Shown: one piece after another, positions 8,952-18,036 of the stretch
Position numbering within the stretch: the stretch's first letter is position 1
Layout of the letters: every line of letters starts with the position of its first letter
NCBI GenBank assembly: GCA_965224225.1
Contig: CBDCZF010000011.1
Span: forward strand, 186,001 to 250,000
From: CAJQQK01 sp965224225
GTDB lineage: Bacteria; Pseudomonadota; Alphaproteobacteria; Rhizobiales; Hyphomicrobiaceae
Length of the DNA: 64,000 nt
Direction of reading: 5' to 3'
Translations under genes and position numbers: made by a program
Notes under the pieces: model-generated
Database searches by the model: none
Seen by the model: only the letters and a program-made list of their open reading frames with translations
Told to the model about the DNA's origin: nothing

Positions 8952-9851
8952 CTAATCCAACTCAAACCCATCCATGCCGGAGTTCTTGCGCACCTTGGCG
9001 ACCATCTCGTGGACCAGCGGTCCAAGCTCAACGGGATCTTCCAACGGTTCAACCTCGGCACCGCGCCGCCAGCCTTCGCACACCGCAACCATGCCGTTAC
9101 CGGCCTGGAACACGCGGCCGGTAATCTCCTGTGCCTCTTCGCTGGCGAGATACACAACGACCGGTGACACCCATTTTGGATCGCGGCGCGCGACATCTTT
9201 CGGCGTGTATTCGCGCAAGTTCTCCGTCATGCGCGTCTGTGCAGACGGCGCAAGCGCATTGACCGTCACACCGTACCGGTGCAGTTCACGCGCAGCGATG
9301 ATCGTGAAGGCGGCGATGCCAGCCTTCGCCGCGCCGTAGTTCGTCTGGCCGACGTTGCCATAAATGCCCGAGGTCGAGCTTGTATTGATAATGCGTCCGG
9401 TGGCCGGCTGGCCGGATGCCTTGCTCTGCTCGCGCCAGTAGGCAGCGGCATGGCGACAGGGTGCGAACGTACCCTTGAGATGCACTTGAATAACATCGTC
9501 CCATTCCGCCTCGCTCATGTTGGCGAGCATACGGTCGCGCAGGATACCAGCGTTGTTGACCAGGACATCGAGCTTGCCGAATGTCGAAATTGCCTGATCT
9601 ATCAAACGCTTGGCGCCGTCCCAGCTGGACACGTCATCACCGTTGACGACCGCCTCACCGCCTGCTGCCCGGATCTCGTCCACGACCTGGCCGGCAACGC
9701 TCGTATCGCCGCCGCTGCCATCGATCTCGGCACCGATATCGTTAACGACGACCTTTGCTCCGTGCTCAGCAAGCAACAGTGCATGCTGACGTCCGACACC
9801 GCGGGCAGCACCTGTTACGATTGCAACCCTTCCTTCGCACAGTCGGCTCAT
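8952..9851 (-). CDS. SDR-family dehydrogenase, MFE-2/hydroxyacyl-CoA dehydrogenase-like
   Basis: This is a Rossmann-fold short-chain dehydrogenase. Visible motifs are the nucleotide site TGAARGVG (about 13-20), NNAG (about 94-97) and the catalytic Ser-Tyr-Lys in NTSSTSG and NYGAAKAG. The long insert after the second strand (VVVNDIGAEIDGSGGD) is typical of the 3-hydroxyacyl-CoA dehydrogenase domain of multifunctional enzyme type 2. A perfect GGGAGG site before the ATG at 9851 fixes the start; an upstream in-frame start adds only six residues. An acyl-CoA substrate is inferred from the insert. Confidence 0.85.
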   Translation of the reverse strand: MSRLCEGRVAIVTGAARGVGRQHALLLAEHGAKVVVNDIGAEIDGSGGDTSVAGQVVDEIRAAGGEAVVNGDDVSSWDGAKRLIDQAISTFGKLDVLVNNAGILRDRMLANMSEAEWDDVIQVHLKGTFAPCRHAAAYWREQSKASGQPATGRIINTSSTSGIYGNVGQTNYGAAKAGIAAFTIIAARELHRYGVTVNALAPSAQTRMTENLREYTPKDVARRDPKWVSPVVVYLASEEAQEITGRVFQAGNGMVAVCEGWRRGAEVEPLEDPVELGPLVHEMVAKVRKNSGMDGFELD

Positions 9852-10104
9852 AAGATTCCTCCCTTCCAATCAACTGCTTAGATTCGTCTTGCCTTTGCGC
9901 ACGAAGAAATTCGCGCCAACTCGCGCAACGTAAACGCGAAACGCAATGTCAGCGTCAATCAAAACCATCGAAAGTGTTTGTGTTGCGCCGAGGGAACGGC
10001 ACCAATGGCACGACGACCGCGAGGCCAACTTTCCCTCGTTGGTTAACAGGCATCAATGATATTCGAGACATTGGTCATGTCGTGCAAGCGTGGGGTGAGT
10101 AATC

Positions 10105-11475
10105 ATGAGAAACATGGCGTTGGTCGGCTTCATGCAGGCGCAGAATTGTTCGAGCCATTCGTTTTCGTGGCGCCATCCAGACTCGCGAACGGATTTCACC
10201 TCACCCGATTACTACGCCCACATCGCCCGGGTTCTCGAAGCCGGCAAGTTCCACATGGCGTTCTTCGATGATCGCCTGAGCATGCCCGAGTATGAAGGTG
10301 GCGACTACCACGACGCTGTCGAAAACGGCATCCGCTGCATCAAGATGGACCCGATTGCAACGCTGATGCCGATGGCCATGGCAACCGAACGGCTCGGCAT
10401 CGGCGCAACGATGTCGACGACGTACTACGAACCATTCCACATCGCGCGCCTTTTCGCGACCCTGGATCTGATGACCAAGGGTCGCGCAGCGTGGAATATC
10501 GTCACGTCCCTCAACGACTTCGAAGCCCGCAACATGGGGCGCGAAGTGTCCGCTGCACACGATTTGCGCTACGACCGTGCCGATGAATTCGTAGAGATCG
10601 TACACGGCCATTGGGATACCTGGGCCGATGACGCACTAATCGTCGACAAGCGCTCACAGCGCTTTGCCGATGCCGGCAAGGTCGCGCGCCTCGACCACAA
10701 GGGCACGTTCTTCAAATCGCGTGGCCCGTTCACGGTGCCCCGCTCCGCCCAGGGACATCCCGTCCTCATCCAGGCCGGACAAAGCCCGCGCGGCAAGCGG
10801 TTCGCTGCCCGCTGGGGCGAGATGATCTTTGTCGTCTACCCCAGCTTCGAAATCGGCAAGCGCAACTATAAAGCTCTCAAAGCCGAATGCGCGGCGGCCG
10901 GCCGCGATCCCGACAGCATGCGCATTGCCCATCTCATCAACCCGTTCGTCGCCGAGACGAGGGCCGAGGCCGAAGACAAGTATGCGCTGACCTGCACTCT
11001 CCCGATAGAGGCAGACTCGCTGATGCTGCTCTCCGAAGCGCTCAACTTCGACTTCGGCTCAAAATCGATCGATGAGCCGTTTACGCCGGGCGAGCTCGAA
11101 AGCATGACCGGCCAGCAAAACCTGCGCGAACTGGTCCTCGAGATGCGCGGTCCGAAACCGACAGTGCGCGATTTCATCGAAGTCACACAGCGCGGCCAGG
11201 TCCGCTATCCCTGGGTCGGCAGCGGCAAGGACATTGCCGACATGATGGAGGAATGGTTCACAGCACCGGCCTGCGACGGCTTCGTCATCAGCGCCACCTG
11301 CATCCCGGGAACCTACGAAGACTTCGTCAAATTCGTCGTTCCCGAATTGCAGCGGCGCGGCCTGCACCATAGCGACTACCAGGGACACACTCTGCGCGAA
11401 AACCTGGGCCTTGTGCGCCCCGAAGTCGGCGCCTGGCGTCACCGCGTGCGCAAAAAAGAACTCGTTACGACCTGA
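10105..11475 (+). CDS. NtaA/SnaA/DszA-type FMN-dependent monooxygenase, copy 1
   Basis: This enzyme belongs to the two-component flavin monooxygenase group that acts on nitrilotriacetate, dibenzothiophene sulfone and similar substrates, using FMNH2 from a separate reductase. The 456 residues contain WRHPDSRTDFTSPDYYAHIARVLE, the ATMSTTYYEPFHIARLFATLD core, WNIVTSLNDFEARNMG and GHPVLIQAGQSPRGK, all hallmarks of this branch. A close paralogue follows in tandem. No flavin reductase is present within the window. The substrate is unknown. Confidence 0.9.
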   Translation: MRNMALVGFMQAQNCSSHSFSWRHPDSRTDFTSPDYYAHIARVLEAGKFHMAFFDDRLSMPEYEGGDYHDAVENGIRCIKMDPIATLMPMAMATERLGIGATMSTTYYEPFHIARLFATLDLMTKGRAAWNIVTSLNDFEARNMGREVSAAHDLRYDRADEFVEIVHGHWDTWADDALIVDKRSQRFADAGKVARLDHKGTFFKSRGPFTVPRSAQGHPVLIQAGQSPRGKRFAARWGEMIFVVYPSFEIGKRNYKALKAECAAAGRDPDSMRIAHLINPFVAETRAEAEDKYALTCTLPIEADSLMLLSEALNFDFGSKSIDEPFTPGELESMTGQQNLRELVLEMRGPKPTVRDFIEVTQRGQVRYPWVGSGKDIADMMEEWFTAPACDGFVISATCIPGTYEDFVKFVVPELQRRGLHHSDYQGHTLRENLGLVRPEVGAWRHRVRKKELVTT

Positions 11476-11668
11476 TCCTCGCCTGCCCTGTCCGGCCCAA
11501 TCGGCAGACCCTACCGGCGCCGGCGCATCAGCTTTAATTGCTCGCGGCACTTGTCGGTCATCACAGCCCTGATGACCCTGTGATCAACTGGTCAGGACCC
11601 TGGACAACCATTGTCCCTCGACATCTTAATCGAGCCATCACCAAGCAAAACACGCGAGGTATGGACTC

Positions 11669-13009
11669 ATGAGACAGATGGCGCTCGTCGGCTTCATGCA
11701 GGCCCAGAACTGCTCGAACTATTCGTTTTCGTGGCGTCATCCGGACTCGCGCACCGACTTTACCTCGCCCGAGTACTACGCCCATATCGCCCGCGTCCTC
11801 GAAGCCGGCAAATTTCATCTCGCGTTTTTCGATGATCGCCTCAGCATGCCGGAATACGAAGGCGGCGCCTATCAGGATGCCGTCGAGCACGGCATTCGCT
11901 GCGTCAAGATGGACCCCGTCGCAACCCTGATGCCGATGGCAATGGCGACAGAACGGCTGGGCATCGGCGCGACGATGTCGACGACCTACTACGAGCCGTT
12001 CCATGTCGCGCGCCTGTTCGCGACCTTGGACCTGATGACCAAGGGACGCTCCGGCTGGAACATCGTCACCTCACTCAACGACATCGAGGCCCGCAACATG
12101 GGCCGCGAAGGCTCGATCGCCCACGATTTGCGCTATGACCGTGCTGACGAATTCGTCGAAATCGTACTCGGTCACTGGGACACCTGGGCAGACGATGCGT
12201 TGATCGTCGACAAGCAATCCCGCCGCTTCGCCGACGGTACCAAGGTGAACCGCCTCGATCACCGCGGCAAGTTCTTCAACTCACGCGGCCCCTTCACCGT
12301 ACCGCGCTCCGAACAGGGCCATCCCGTCCTCATCCAGGCCGGCCAGAGCGGCCGCGGAAAGCGCTTTGCCGCCCAATGGGGCGAGATGATCTTCGTCGTC
12401 TATCACAACCTCGAAGTCGGCAAGCGCGACTACGCCGCGCTGAAGGCCGATTGTGCAGCCGGCGGCCGCGATCCGGACGGGATGAAGATCGCCCATCTTA
12501 TCAACCCGTTCGTTGCCGAGACCCGCTCTGAAGCCGAGGACAAGTATGCACTGACCGCCAGCCTGCCGATCGAGGCAGACTCGCTGATGCTGCTCTCCGA
12601 AGCGCTCAACTTCGACTTCGGCTCCAAGCCGCTCGATGAACCCTTCACCACCGAAGAACTCGAGAGCATGACCGGCCTGCAGGCGATGCGCGACAGCGTC
12701 ATCGAGAACCGCGGGCCCAACCCGACGATTCGCGACTTCATCGAAGTAACGGAACGCGGCCAGGTCCGCCAGCCCTGGGTCGGCAGCGCCAAGGACATTG
12801 CCGACTTGATGGAGGAATGGTTCACGGCACCAGCCTGCGACGGCTTCGTGATCAGCGCCACGTGCATTCCCGGCACGTACGAGGATTTCGTCAAATTCGT
12901 CGTACCCGAACTGCAAAAGCGCGGGCTCTATCACAAGGACTACGCCGGTTCGACACTACGCGAGAATCTCGGCCTGAAGCGACCGGAGGTCGGCGCCTGG
13001 CGCAAGTAG
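11669..13009 (+). CDS. NtaA/SnaA/DszA-type FMN-dependent monooxygenase, copy 2
   Basis: This is the tandem paralogue of the preceding gene, with long identical stretches from the first residues onward (MRQMALVGFMQAQNCS against MRNMALVGFMQAQNCS) and differences scattered throughout, so the duplication is not recent. Length is 446 residues and the C-terminus is shorter by ten. The flavin-binding and barrel motifs listed for copy 1 are kept. It is followed by a block of four hairpins and then a dehydrogenase and an FAH-family hydrolase on the same strand, which suggests one degradation route. Confidence 0.9.
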   Translation: MRQMALVGFMQAQNCSNYSFSWRHPDSRTDFTSPEYYAHIARVLEAGKFHLAFFDDRLSMPEYEGGAYQDAVEHGIRCVKMDPVATLMPMAMATERLGIGATMSTTYYEPFHVARLFATLDLMTKGRSGWNIVTSLNDIEARNMGREGSIAHDLRYDRADEFVEIVLGHWDTWADDALIVDKQSRRFADGTKVNRLDHRGKFFNSRGPFTVPRSEQGHPVLIQAGQSGRGKRFAAQWGEMIFVVYHNLEVGKRDYAALKADCAAGGRDPDGMKIAHLINPFVAETRSEAEDKYALTASLPIEADSLMLLSEALNFDFGSKPLDEPFTTEELESMTGLQAMRDSVIENRGPNPTIRDFIEVTERGQVRQPWVGSAKDIADLMEEWFTAPACDGFVISATCIPGTYEDFVKFVVPELQKRGLYHKDYAGSTLRENLGLKRPEVGAWRK

Positions 13010-13015
13010 AGGTTT

Positions 13016-13114
13016 CCAAAGGACGGCGTCCTTTGGCGGGGTCCTTAGGGGCAGCGCCCCTAAGCTTGAGGGATTTCATCCCTCAAACTCCCTTGACCAG
13101 GGACTTGTCCCTGG
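13016..13114. repeat. Array of four consecutive perfect hairpins
   Basis: Four perfect inverted repeats follow each other. CCAAAGGAC pairs with GTCCTTTGG (13016-13036, 3-nt loop). CTTAGGGGC pairs with GCCCCTAAG (13044-13064, 3-nt loop). TTGAGGGAT pairs with ATCCCTCAA (13066-13086, 3-nt loop). CCAGGGAC pairs with GTCCCTGG (13097-13114, 2-nt loop). The block fills the gap between the second monooxygenase and the dehydrogenase. It resembles the palindromic intergenic arrays seen in some alphaproteobacterial genomes. It could act in mRNA processing or termination. Confidence 0.85.
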
Positions 13115-13138
13115 ATCCATTTTTCAAGGAGATTGCAA

Positions 13139-14188
13139 ATGCCCATCGTGCAACACGACCGCCTCAGAACCCTGGTTGCAAAACTGCTCGTCGGCGCCGG
13201 TGCCAGCGAAGAAGAAGCGGCAATCGTCTCGCGTCATTCGGTGGCAGCCAATCTCGCCGGTCATGACTCGCACGGAGTGCTGCACATCCCGATCTACATC
13301 GACCGCATCACCAAGGGCCACATCGTCCCCGGCGCGCCCTTCGAGGTCAAACAGGAAAGCGCGACATCAACCGTAATCGACGGCAACTGGGGCTTTGGCT
13401 ATGTCGTCAGCGAGCGCGCGACCAAGATGACGATCGAAAAGGCGAAGCAGGCCAACGTCGCCGCCACGACCATCGTCCGCCAAAGCCATATCGGCCGCGT
13501 CGCCTCCTACCCGCTGATGGCGGCGCGCGAGGGCATGATCGCGATCATGACGGCAGACTCGGGACGTGGCCCAAAATCGGTCGCCCCCTTCGGCGGCCGT
13601 GAAGCGCGACTTGGCACCAACCCGATCTGCATCGCCGTACCGTCGGCGCTTGGCGAACCATTGGTCGTCGACATGGCGACATCCGCCGTTGCCGCCGGCA
13701 AGGTCATGCTCGCCAAGGCCAAGGGCACCGAGATCCCGACCGGCTGGATCGTCGACAAGGACGGCCGCGAGACCACCGATCCCAACCAATACGGCCAGGG
13801 TGCCGTCCTCCTGCCGCTCGGCGGACCTGAAGGCTACAAGGGTTATGGCTTGTCGGCGATGGTCGAGATCCTATCCGCATTGCTGACCGGCCTCGGCTTC
13901 GGCGTCGAGCCGACCGGCCGCCACAACGATGGCTGCTTCCTTGCCATGTTCAAGGTCGACGCCTTCCGGCCGCTCGACACGTTCAAGCAGGAAGTTGCCG
14001 ACTTCGCCCACTATCTCAAAGACACCAAGCCTGCGGTTGGATTTGACGAGATCCTCTATCCGGGCGAAGTCGAGCTTCGCAACGAAGCCGACCGGCGCGC
14101 CAATGGCATACTCGTCGACGATACCACCTGGGGCAAACTCAAGGCGCTTGGCGAGCAATACGGCTTCGGTGACGAGTTTTCGGCGTAA
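13139..14188 (+). CDS. Malate/L-lactate dehydrogenase (Ldh2/YlbC) family oxidoreductase
   Basis: This is an NAD(P)-dependent 2-hydroxyacid dehydrogenase of the Ldh2 superfamily, which includes malate, ureidoglycolate and 2,3-diketogulonate enzymes. Visible features are the catalytic-region motif SHGVLHIPIYIDRI (DSHG around residues 41-44), the nucleotide site GLxxxMTADSGRGPKSVAPFGG region, NPICIAVPS and the C-terminal GYKGYGLSAMVEILSALLTG. AAGGAG lies 7 nt before the ATG at 13139, which fixes the start over the TTG at 13133. Length is 349 residues, normal for the family. It probably works with the adjacent FAH-family gene. Confidence 0.88.
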   Translation: MPIVQHDRLRTLVAKLLVGAGASEEEAAIVSRHSVAANLAGHDSHGVLHIPIYIDRITKGHIVPGAPFEVKQESATSTVIDGNWGFGYVVSERATKMTIEKAKQANVAATTIVRQSHIGRVASYPLMAAREGMIAIMTADSGRGPKSVAPFGGREARLGTNPICIAVPSALGEPLVVDMATSAVAAGKVMLAKAKGTEIPTGWIVDKDGRETTDPNQYGQGAVLLPLGGPEGYKGYGLSAMVEILSALLTGLGFGVEPTGRHNDGCFLAMFKVDAFRPLDTFKQEVADFAHYLKDTKPAVGFDEILYPGEVELRNEADRRANGILVDDTTWGKLKALGEQYGFGDEFSA

Positions 14189-14215
14189 CGGCACCGCCAG
14201 ACAAAGGGGCACCAG

Positions 14216-14998
14216 ATGCGCTGGATCCGATACTCGACAGGTTATCACACCGCCTACGGCATCCTCGACGGTAAAACGATCACCGAGGTCACGGGCGATC
14301 CCTTCACAGGTTTCGAGCGAACATCCGCAACCCACGCCCTCGCTGACGTACAGATTGAACTGCCCGTCGTTCCGAAAACGTTCTATGCCGTTGGCTTCAA
14401 CTACCCAGAACACGTCCGCGAGATCGCGGCACGCCAGGGCGTCGAACCCAACCTTCCGAAACAACCCGACGTCGGCTACCGTGCCAACAATGCGCTGATC
14501 GCCCACGAGGAGACGATCGTCGTGCCCGCGATGGCAACCGAAAAGGTTCAGTACGAAGGCGAACTGGTCGTCGTCATCGGCAGCCGAGCCAAGCACCTGT
14601 CGGAGACCGATGCGCTTTCCTGCGTTCTCGGTTACACGATCGGCAACGACGTTTCGGAACGCACCTGGCAGGCCGGCGACCGAACGCTCTGGCGCGCAAA
14701 AAACACCGACACCTTCGCCCCCATGGGACCCTGGATCGAGACGGACGTCGACCTCGACAAGCTGGAGACTATCGTCCGCCTCAACGGTGAAGAACAGATC
14801 CGTTTTCCAACCAACGCCATGCTGTTCGGCGTCGCCCGCTACATCTCGACGATCACCCAGGTTTGCACGCTCTATCCAGGCGACGTCATCTGGATGGGCA
14901 CCGATGGGTCGTCGCCCGACCTTGTCGACGGTGACGTCGTCGAGATCGAAATCACGGGCATCGGCACCTTGCGCAATCCGGTGAGGCGGGAGAATTGA
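14216..14998 (+). CDS. Fumarylacetoacetate hydrolase (FAH) family protein
   Basis: FAH-family enzymes cleave or hydrate C-C bonds of oxoacids using a divalent metal. The 260 residues show the family core: YAVGFNYPEH near residue 58, the metal-binding EGELVVVIG, the GYTIGNDVSER stretch and the C-terminal GDVIWMGTDG with GDVVEIEITGIG. The glutamates and aspartates that hold the metal (ExE and the downstream D) are present. It follows the Ldh2-type gene by 27 bases, downstream of the two monooxygenases, as a likely late step in ring or chain cleavage. The exact reaction cannot be assigned. Confidence 0.88.
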   Translation: MRWIRYSTGYHTAYGILDGKTITEVTGDPFTGFERTSATHALADVQIELPVVPKTFYAVGFNYPEHVREIAARQGVEPNLPKQPDVGYRANNALIAHEETIVVPAMATEKVQYEGELVVVIGSRAKHLSETDALSCVLGYTIGNDVSERTWQAGDRTLWRAKNTDTFAPMGPWIETDVDLDKLETIVRLNGEEQIRFPTNAMLFGVARYISTITQVCTLYPGDVIWMGTDGSSPDLVDGDVVEIEITGIGTLRNPVRREN

Positions 14999-15310
14999 TC
15001 AAGATAATCGATCCCGCAACCAGCTATCGAGATCCATTCGGCTATCGATTATGAACTCTATTCGAATGGTTTCGTCATCAACTATGCTGAACACGATTGT
15101 GTGGGTCCCGTAGCCAAACCGAAAGAGTTCAAAGTCGGAAACATCAAGCGTCCTGGCAATGCCTGGAAAAGCCGCAAGTCGTCGAAACTGATCATAAAGA
15201 CCAGCCACATATTGTTCCGCTTGAAGATGGCCGAAGACCTCAACGCCGTATTGGTAGATCTCTTCGAAGTCGGCGATTGCCTCATCGGATAGAATGAAGC
15301 GCTTAGCCAT
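14999..15310 (-). CDS. ParE/RelE-superfamily toxin
   Basis: This 103-residue protein has the ParE layout: an N-terminal helix pair (LSDEAIADFEEIYQYGVEVFG), the RLAAFPGIARTLD turn, and strands ending in RFGYGTHTIVFSIVDDETIRIEFIIDSRMD. These match the toxin fold that poisons gyrase or cleaves mRNA. Its start overlaps the upstream antitoxin gene by eight bases. The stop codon directly abuts the FAH-family stop on the other strand. Confidence 0.85.
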   Translation of the reverse strand: MAKRFILSDEAIADFEEIYQYGVEVFGHLQAEQYVAGLYDQFRRLAAFPGIARTLDVSDFELFRFGYGTHTIVFSIVDDETIRIEFIIDSRMDLDSWLRDRLS

Positions 15311-15509
15311 TCCGGCTGATCTTGGCGCGAATGCGCTCTAAGAGTTCGTCGAAAGTGACCTCTCGGCCCGATGACTGAGCAGCCCTTCGTGCCTTTTCAG
15401 CCATCACTTCCTCACGCTCCTCGCGCGAAAGCATTTCCCATGCTTTCAGGTCAGCCGCACTGGGCGTCGCAAGTGAACCAATTCGCGGTCGTGTCAGATC
15501 GTCTGTCAT
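15303..15509 (-). CDS. Antitoxin of the ParE-type module
   Basis: This small acidic/basic helical protein of 68 residues contains SAADLKAWEMLSREEREEVMAEKARRA followed by a toxin-wrapping tail (FDELLERIRAKI). It sits immediately before the ParE-like toxin and overlaps it by eight bases, the usual antitoxin-first layout. I chose the ATG at 15509, preceded by GAGGG, over an upstream start six codons earlier. The family is not certain; it resembles short ParD-like or YefM-unrelated antitoxins. Confidence 0.72.
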   Translation of the reverse strand: MTDDLTRPRIGSLATPSAADLKAWEMLSREEREEVMAEKARRAAQSSGREVTFDELLERIRAKISRNG

Positions 15510-15626
15510 TCGACCCTCATAGCACAATCGTTATGTGTTGTAGACTTCGGTTCGGCGTTGAATTTTGCTCGCTGGCTATCCACACGCTAATTTACTCGGC
15601 AATCGGCCATCAAGGACAGTCTCCAT

Positions 15627-17927
15627 ATGAACAAACTCATCCACTCCTCGCATTGGGGCGCATTCGCGGCTGTCGTCGAGGATGGTCGCCTTGTTGATGC
15701 GGAACCGTTCGAAAAGGATCCGGCGCCGTCACCGATCCTCAAAGCAATCGCCCCCGCCGTGCATCACGAGCTGCGTATCAAGCGCCCGGCAATCCGTGAG
15801 GGCTGGCTCAAGCATCGCGACCGCAATCGCGGCGGTGATCGCTTCATCGAGGTCACCTGGAACGAAGCCCTCGACATCGTCTCAGCCGAACTCCAACGGA
15901 TCAAAAGCGAACACGGCAACGAGGCGATCTTTGCCGGCTCCTATGGCTGGGCCAGCGCCGGGCGCTTCCATCATGCCAAGACGCAGATGCAGCGCTTCAT
16001 GAACTGCTTCGGCGGTTTCACTGCCCAGAAGCACTCCTATTCGCTGGCCGCCGGCCTCGCGATCCTGCCGCATATCGTCGGCGACCTCAGACCGTTACGC
16101 CAGACCACGTCGTGGCAGGCGATCGCTGAAGCAACCGAACTGTTCATTGCATTCGGCGGCGTTGGCACGCGCAACGCCCAGGTCGAGCCGGGCGGCATGG
16201 GCGCCCATTCGGCACTGCCCTGGCTCGAAGCATTGGCCGACAAAGGCCTGCGCCTGATCTCGGTCACGCCGCTCAAAAACGACACACCGGCCTTCCTCGA
16301 TGCCGAGTGGTGGGCGCCGCGCCCGAACACCGACGTCGCCCTGATGCTCGGCCTCGCCCATACGCTGGTCACCGAAAACCTCGCCGACCGATCCTTCCTG
16401 TCGCGCTACACGGCAGGCTTCGAGATTTTCGAGAAATACCTGCTCGGCAAATCCGACGGTCAGCCGAAGGATGCCGATTGGGCTGCGGCGACATCCGAGA
16501 TCCCGGCCGACGACATCCGCGCGCTGGCCCGAGAAATGGCGGCCAAGCGCACATTCATTGCGACCAGTTATTCACTCCAGCGCGGCGATCACGGCGAGCA
16601 GACGTTCTGGATGACCGCGGTGCTTGCCGCCATTCTCGGCCAGATCGGACTGCCCGGCGGCGGCTTCGGGTTTGGCTACGGCAGCATGCACGGCCAGGGC
16701 AATCCTCTGACGCGTGTGCCGCCCGTCTCGCATTCGGCCGGCAGCAATCCGACCGGCAGCTTCATCCCCGTTGCCCGTATCACCGACCTGCTCGAACGAC
16801 CGGGCGAAGCCTACGACTTCGACGGCGAGCGCCGACGCTATCCCGATACCAAACTTATCTACTGGTGCGGCGGCAATCCCTTCCATCACCACCAGGACCT
16901 CAATCGTCTGCTCGCTGCCTGGCGCCGGCCTGACACGGTGATCGTCAACGAGCCGTGGTGGACGCCGGCCGCCAAGCTTGCCGACATCGTCCTGCCGGCC
17001 ACGACCACGCTCGAACGCAACGACATCGGCGCCTCCTCTCGCGATCGCTTCGTCATGGCCATGAAACAGGCAGTGCCGCCTCAAGGCGAGGCCCGTAACG
17101 ATTTCGACATCTTCCGGGGCCTTGCCGAACGCGTCGGCGTTTCGGACGCCTTCACGGAAAGCCTTGATGAAATGGCTTGGCTCAGGCGGCTCTACGACGA
17201 GGCCTGCGCCAAGGTAGCCGACAGCGGCCTCAACCTGCCCGATTTCGACACGTTTTGGGACGACGGCTATCTTGAAACGCCTCTGCCTCAAACGCCCTAC
17301 AACGTCTACGCCGACTTCCGAGCCGATCCTGAAACGCATCGCCTGCCGACACCTTCCGGCAAGATCGAGATCTTCTGCGCCGAAATCGCGGGCTTCGATT
17401 ATGACGACTGCCCCGGCCATCCCGTCTGGTTGGCGCCGACGGAATGGCTCGGCGGCGATCGGTCCGAGACATGGCCACTGCATCTCATTTCAAACCAGCC
17501 CGCCCACAAGTTGCATTCGCAGCTCGACTTCGCAGGCCCCAGCCTCGCTGCCAAGGTCGGGGGTCGCGAGATCGCCACGCTTTCGCCGGCAGACGCAGAA
17601 GCTCGTGGAATAAGCGATGGCGATGTCGTGCGGATCTTCAATGATCGTGGCGAAACACTGGCCGTTGCCCGCATTTCCGACGATGTGCGCGACGGTGTCT
17701 TGTTGCTACCGACCGGCGCCTGGTTCGACCCTTCCGACGCAGCAAACTCAGGCGGCCTCGAAAAGCACGGCAATCCCAACGTCCTGACGCTCGATAAGGG
17801 CACGTCACGGCTCGGTCAGGGCCCGATTGCCCATTCCGCCTTGGTTAACGTCGAGTTACACCCTGGTCCGCTGCCCGACGTAACAGCATTTCAGCTGCCC
17901 GAAATCGTGCCACTGGAAACAGACTGA
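15627..17927 (+). CDS. Molybdopterin oxidoreductase, DMSO/TMAO/biotin sulfoxide reductase (BisC/TorA) type
   Basis: This is a bis-MGD molybdoenzyme that reduces S- or N-oxides. The 766 residues match the cytoplasmic BisC/TorZ-like group: there is no Tat twin-arginine signal and no N-terminal Fe-S cysteine cluster. Visible blocks are SYGWASAGRFHHAKTQ, KHSYSLAAG with the serine expected as molybdenum ligand, YWCGGNPFHHHQDLNRL and the C-terminal dinucleotide-binding domain (HLISNQPAHKLHSQLD). A likely role is repair or reduction of methionine or biotin sulfoxide, or substrate oxidation in an S/N-oxide pathway. It stands alone, divergent from the toxin-antitoxin pair. Confidence 0.88.
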   Translation: MNKLIHSSHWGAFAAVVEDGRLVDAEPFEKDPAPSPILKAIAPAVHHELRIKRPAIREGWLKHRDRNRGGDRFIEVTWNEALDIVSAELQRIKSEHGNEAIFAGSYGWASAGRFHHAKTQMQRFMNCFGGFTAQKHSYSLAAGLAILPHIVGDLRPLRQTTSWQAIAEATELFIAFGGVGTRNAQVEPGGMGAHSALPWLEALADKGLRLISVTPLKNDTPAFLDAEWWAPRPNTDVALMLGLAHTLVTENLADRSFLSRYTAGFEIFEKYLLGKSDGQPKDADWAAATSEIPADDIRALAREMAAKRTFIATSYSLQRGDHGEQTFWMTAVLAAILGQIGLPGGGFGFGYGSMHGQGNPLTRVPPVSHSAGSNPTGSFIPVARITDLLERPGEAYDFDGERRRYPDTKLIYWCGGNPFHHHQDLNRLLAAWRRPDTVIVNEPWWTPAAKLADIVLPATTTLERNDIGASSRDRFVMAMKQAVPPQGEARNDFDIFRGLAERVGVSDAFTESLDEMAWLRRLYDEACAKVADSGLNLPDFDTFWDDGYLETPLPQTPYNVYADFRADPETHRLPTPSGKIEIFCAEIAGFDYDDCPGHPVWLAPTEWLGGDRSETWPLHLISNQPAHKLHSQLDFAGPSLAAKVGGREIATLSPADAEARGISDGDVVRIFNDRGETLAVARISDDVRDGVLLLPTGAWFDPSDAANSGGLEKHGNPNVLTLDKGTSRLGQGPIAHSALVNVELHPGPLPDVTAFQLPEIVPLETD

Positions 17928-18036
17928 TCCAGACACCGGCACAGCATCACGATCAATTGTCCGGGCTTCTGCCTGAGTTGGCGGAACTTTTGCATCACCG
18001 CTGGCAATGCTGTTGCAAATGCGCGAGGTCGCCGGC

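Noticed and set aside
12891..13079. Minus-strand ORF of 62 residues across the hairpin array
   Set aside because: It overlaps the end of a good monooxygenase gene and its sequence is set by the palindromes, so coding is unlikely.
13016..13114. The hairpin array as a CRISPR locus
   Set aside because: The units differ in sequence, there are no constant repeats with spacers of equal size, and no cas gene is present.
15303..15509. Antitoxin start at the upstream codon (15527)
   Set aside because: The six extra residues (MCYEGR) are poor and GAGGG sits before the ATG at 15509.
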